This document shows positions 62,273 through 64,000 of a stretch of 64,000 nucleotides of DNA, piece after piece (position 1 is the first letter of the stretch; every line of letters begins with the position of its first letter). Source of the DNA: Mycolicibacterium arabiense (GTDB taxonomy: Bacteria > Actinomycetota > Actinomycetes > Mycobacteriales > Mycobacteriaceae); NCBI RefSeq assembly GCF_010731815.2, contig NZ_AP022593.1:2108001-2172000 (forward strand), given 5' to 3'. The notes under the pieces were generated by a model. It saw only the letters and a list, made by a program, of their open reading frames with translations, was not told the DNA's origin and made no database searches. A program made the position numbers and the translations under genes.

Positions 62273-62862
62273 CGCGTTCGCTTCTGCGGCGGACCGGCAC
62301 GACGCGCGTCGACGATCGTCAGCCAGATCGCCGAGGCGAGGAAGTAGAACGCGCCGAAGGCGGCGTACGGAGCAATCGCGGTGATCTGGGGGGCCGTGGC
62401 CGCAGCGGCCTTTGCGATGAAGCTCGCTCCAGCGGCGGTCGACTGAATACCGCTCAGCATCATCGGCCACTGTCCGCTGCTCTTCCGGCGTCGAATGGCC
62501 GTGGCGAGTTGTAGCAGACCGGTCGCAGAGGCCCACACACCGAAGACGCCGAGCACGGCGTTCATGCTCGTGGTCAATGCGACGGCGACCGCGATCGTCG
62601 TCACGGTGCTGACCGCCATGTTGAACGCTTGGGTGGGATTGCGTCTGACTCCCCCATTGCGCTGAGCGTCAACGAGATTGGCGATCGCATCCCATGCCGG
62701 GTAGATGAGTAGCAACGCGGCGACGATCGCCGTTGCGCTGTCGGCGAGAGCGTACGCGGCCGCCACCCACACGATCGAGAATCCAGCACGCGCGAAGTAA
62801 TAGCGCTTGAGCCACGCGTTGTCCTCCCTGGCGTCCCGCACCTCGTCAATGCTCTTCGTCAT
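62269..62862 (-). CDS. DUF308-like small membrane protein
   Basis: 197 residues with about five to six hydrophobic helices (e.g. IVWVAAAYALADSATAIVAALLLIY and the C-terminal YAAFGAFYFLASAIWLTIV broken between). HdeD/DUF308-type organisation; function unknown, often stress- or repressor-controlled. Divergent from the TetR gene, with three operator-like repeats between (62898-62980), so it is the likely TetR target. Confidence 0.75.
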   Translation of the reverse strand: MTKSIDEVRDAREDNAWLKRYYFARAGFSIVWVAAAYALADSATAIVAALLLIYPAWDAIANLVDAQRNGGVRRNPTQAFNMAVSTVTTIAVAVALTTSMNAVLGVFGVWASATGLLQLATAIRRRKSSGQWPMMLSGIQSTAAGASFIAKAAAATAPQITAIAPYAAFGAFYFLASAIWLTIVDARRAGPPQKRTR

Positions 62863-62897
62863 GTCTGGCTCCTTCGATCATCTCGGTTGGCATGATT

Positions 62898-62912
62898 GTT
62901 ATCATCGTTACT
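62898..62912. promoter_or_regulatory. TetR operator-like repeat A
   Basis: GTTATCATCGTTACT agrees with the near-palindrome GTTATCGACGGTAAC of the other two sites at 10 of 15 positions. It lies 36 bases before the membrane protein ATG, on the promoter side. Confidence 0.45.
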
Positions 62913-62920
62913 GATGCAGT

Positions 62921-62935
62921 GATATCGACGGTAGC
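62921..62935. promoter_or_regulatory. TetR operator-like repeat B
   Basis: GATATCGACGGTAGC, 13 of 15 identical to GTTATCGACGGTAAC. Central of three repeats in the 118-base divergent region. Confidence 0.55.
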
Positions 62936-62965
62936 ACAGCGGCCGCGGTCGCAACCTGCCACGGT

Positions 62966-62980
62966 GTTACCGTCGATAAC
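62966..62980. promoter_or_regulatory. TetR operator-like repeat C
   Basis: GTTACCGTCGATAAC, reverse complement of the consensus, directly touching the TetR ATG at 62981. A -10-like TACCGT (62968-62973) lies inside it, so the tetR transcript is probably leaderless and autorepressed. Confidence 0.6.
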
Positions 62981-63694
62981 ATGCCTGCCGATACCCGTGC
63001 ATCCACATCCGACCGGTTACTGGAGGCGGCGGCCAACCTCTTGCGCGAGGGCGGTGTCGACGCCGTATCGACTCGCGCGGTGGCCGCGGCTGCGGGCACT
63101 CAACCGCCCATCTTGTACCGGCGTTTCGGTGACAAGGAGGGCCTACTCGAAGCGGTTACGGTCCGCGTCCTCGAGAACTACATCGCGAAGAAGCGCAAGT
63201 TGTTGAGGCAGTCCGAGGATCCGGTGGCCGAACTACGGGCTCTGTGGGACCTGTTCATAGAATTCGGGTTCGCCCAACCCGAGTGCTTCGCCCTCATATA
63301 CGGGCAACCGAGGCGGGGGAAGGCAATCTCCGCCGCCGCCGAGACGACGGTGACCTTGCTCCAGGACGCGATCGCTCGAATCGCCGACGAGGGACGGCTG
63401 CGGATGAGCCTCGAACGCGCCACGGCTCTGTTCCAGTCCTGCGGAGTCGGTTTCGTCATCACGCAGTTGATGGTGCCCGCCGCGCAGCGCGATCACGAGA
63501 TGAGCGAAATCGCACGCGAGAATGCGATCGCGAGCATCACGGTCACGTCCGGACTGATCAAGTCGCGCAACACGCTCGCAGGACGCGCGAGTGCACTGCG
63601 ACAAGTCCTCGACGATCACGAACTGCCGTTGACGACGGCGGAACGGAATCTCATGACCGAGTGGCTCAATCGCATCGCCGACAAGCGACGATGA
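62981..63694 (+). CDS. TetR-family transcriptional regulator
   Basis: 237 residues. N-terminal TetR HTH: LLEAAANLLREGGVDAVSTRAVAAAAGTQPPILYRRFGDKEGLL. The C-terminal ligand domain is helical and not further assignable. Divergent from a small membrane protein, with three copies of a 15-bp near-palindrome between them, the last abutting this ATG. Confidence 0.92.
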   Translation: MPADTRASTSDRLLEAAANLLREGGVDAVSTRAVAAAAGTQPPILYRRFGDKEGLLEAVTVRVLENYIAKKRKLLRQSEDPVAELRALWDLFIEFGFAQPECFALIYGQPRRGKAISAAAETTVTLLQDAIARIADEGRLRMSLERATALFQSCGVGFVITQLMVPAAQRDHEMSEIARENAIASITVTSGLIKSRNTLAGRASALRQVLDDHELPLTTAERNLMTEWLNRIADKRR

Positions 63695-63716
63695 CACCGA
63701 AGTCGGTCGAGAACGA

Positions 63717-64000
63717 CTACAGCGACTCGGCGCTGATACCGGAGAGGTCGGGCACGTTCTGCATCAGCTCGATGCGGGTGCCGTCGGGATCGGTCAGGTA
63801 GACGAACCGACCAGACGTCGGGTCCTCGACATCGCCGAGCACGGTGCGCGTCGACTCCAGGAACGTTCCGCCCGCGGCGACGATCGCGTCGGTCAGGCCA
63901 TCGACGTCCTCCACCCGGAACGAGAGATGGGTGAAGCCGAGTTCGGTCATCGGCTTGCGCTCCCCCGACCCGGTCGTCGGGACGTCGACCCACAGCAGCA
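63717..64000 (-). CDS. VOC-family (glyoxalase/bleomycin-resistance) protein, N-terminus beyond window
   Basis: The C-terminal 94 residues are visible. HLSFRVEDVDGLTDAIVAAGG, the GRFVYLTDPDGTRIELMQ strand and the LPD-type end are the second half of a vicinal-oxygen-chelate module, with the metal Glu in RIELMQ and His in THLSF. An in-frame ATG exists at 63950, but coding clearly continues upstream (LLWVDVPTTGSGERKP) past the window edge, so the gene is cut. Function cannot be set. Confidence 0.8.
   Translation of the reverse strand, partial: LLWVDVPTTGSGERKPMTELGFTHLSFRVEDVDGLTDAIVAAGGTFLESTRTVLGDVEDPTSGRFVYLTDPDGTRIELMQNVPDLSGISAESL

Overview
The window is high-GC actinobacterial DNA, most likely chromosome of a fast-growing mycobacterium (Mycolicibacterium-like). 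Supporting signs: the order accA3 - sigF/rsbW - lat - lrpA - pcd, which is the backbone of the M. tuberculosis Rv3285-Rv3293 region; an MmpS/MmpL pair; a 13E12-type DUF222/HNH gene with a mycobacterial SOS box; an LppW-like lipoprotein; many GTG starts; and repeated signs of leaderless transcription. No rRNA, tRNA, CRISPR array or insertion sequence was found. The first gene (accA3) and the last (a VOC-family protein) are cut by the window edges.

1-18.5 kb: the conserved backbone (accA3, rsbW-sigF, csbD-like gene, lrpA-lat, pcd, htpG) is interleaved with a purine-degradation set. This set comprises a molybdopterin-type nucleotidyltransferase, a urate permease fused to a decarboxylase-like domain, OHCU decarboxylase, HIU hydrolase and uricase. 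Beyond sigF lie a two-gene xanthine dehydrogenase, an ArsR/SRPBCC pair and a membrane-anchored Mrr-like nuclease. Together the purine genes would take xanthine through urate to allantoin.

18.5-36.7 kb: a divergent catabolic island of 13 genes. Leftward: ThDP-dependent lyase/decarboxylase, aldehyde dehydrogenase, SDR, Rieske oxygenase, Baeyer-Villiger-type monooxygenase, TauD-type dioxygenase, SDR and class III CoA-transferase, mostly joined by GTGA overlaps. Rightward: beta-propeller lactonase-like protein, GntR/UTRA regulator, acyl-CoA ligase, SDR and a second ligase. Two copies of a palindromic operator lie between the halves. The enzyme set resembles an alpha-oxidation route (ligase, Fe/2OG dioxygenase, ThDP lyase, aldehyde dehydrogenase) with ring- or ketone-attacking oxygenases added.

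36.7-43.6 kb: DUF222/HNH protein, hemerythrin-like protein, MmpS-MmpL, a small membrane protein, a regulator remnant and a uridine-kinase-like P-loop protein.

43.7-56.7 kb: a second divergent system around a GntR/FCD regulator. Leftward: small-molecule kinase, AGXT2L-like phospholyase/aminotransferase, a YdiJ-like FAD/Fe-S dehydrogenase and a semialdehyde dehydrogenase. Rightward: another aldehyde dehydrogenase, a small ferredoxin-fold-like protein, a phytoene-desaturase-like oxidoreductase and an APC permease. A shared 13-bp motif lies in all three promoter regions, so this looks like one regulon for uptake and breakdown of an amino alcohol, amine or hydroxylated amino acid.

56.7-64 kb: a cyclic-nucleotide-domain/thioredoxin-reductase-like flavoprotein, two SDRs with an AraC regulator, an LppW-like lipoprotein, a small membrane protein facing a TetR regulator across three operator-like repeats, and the partial VOC protein.
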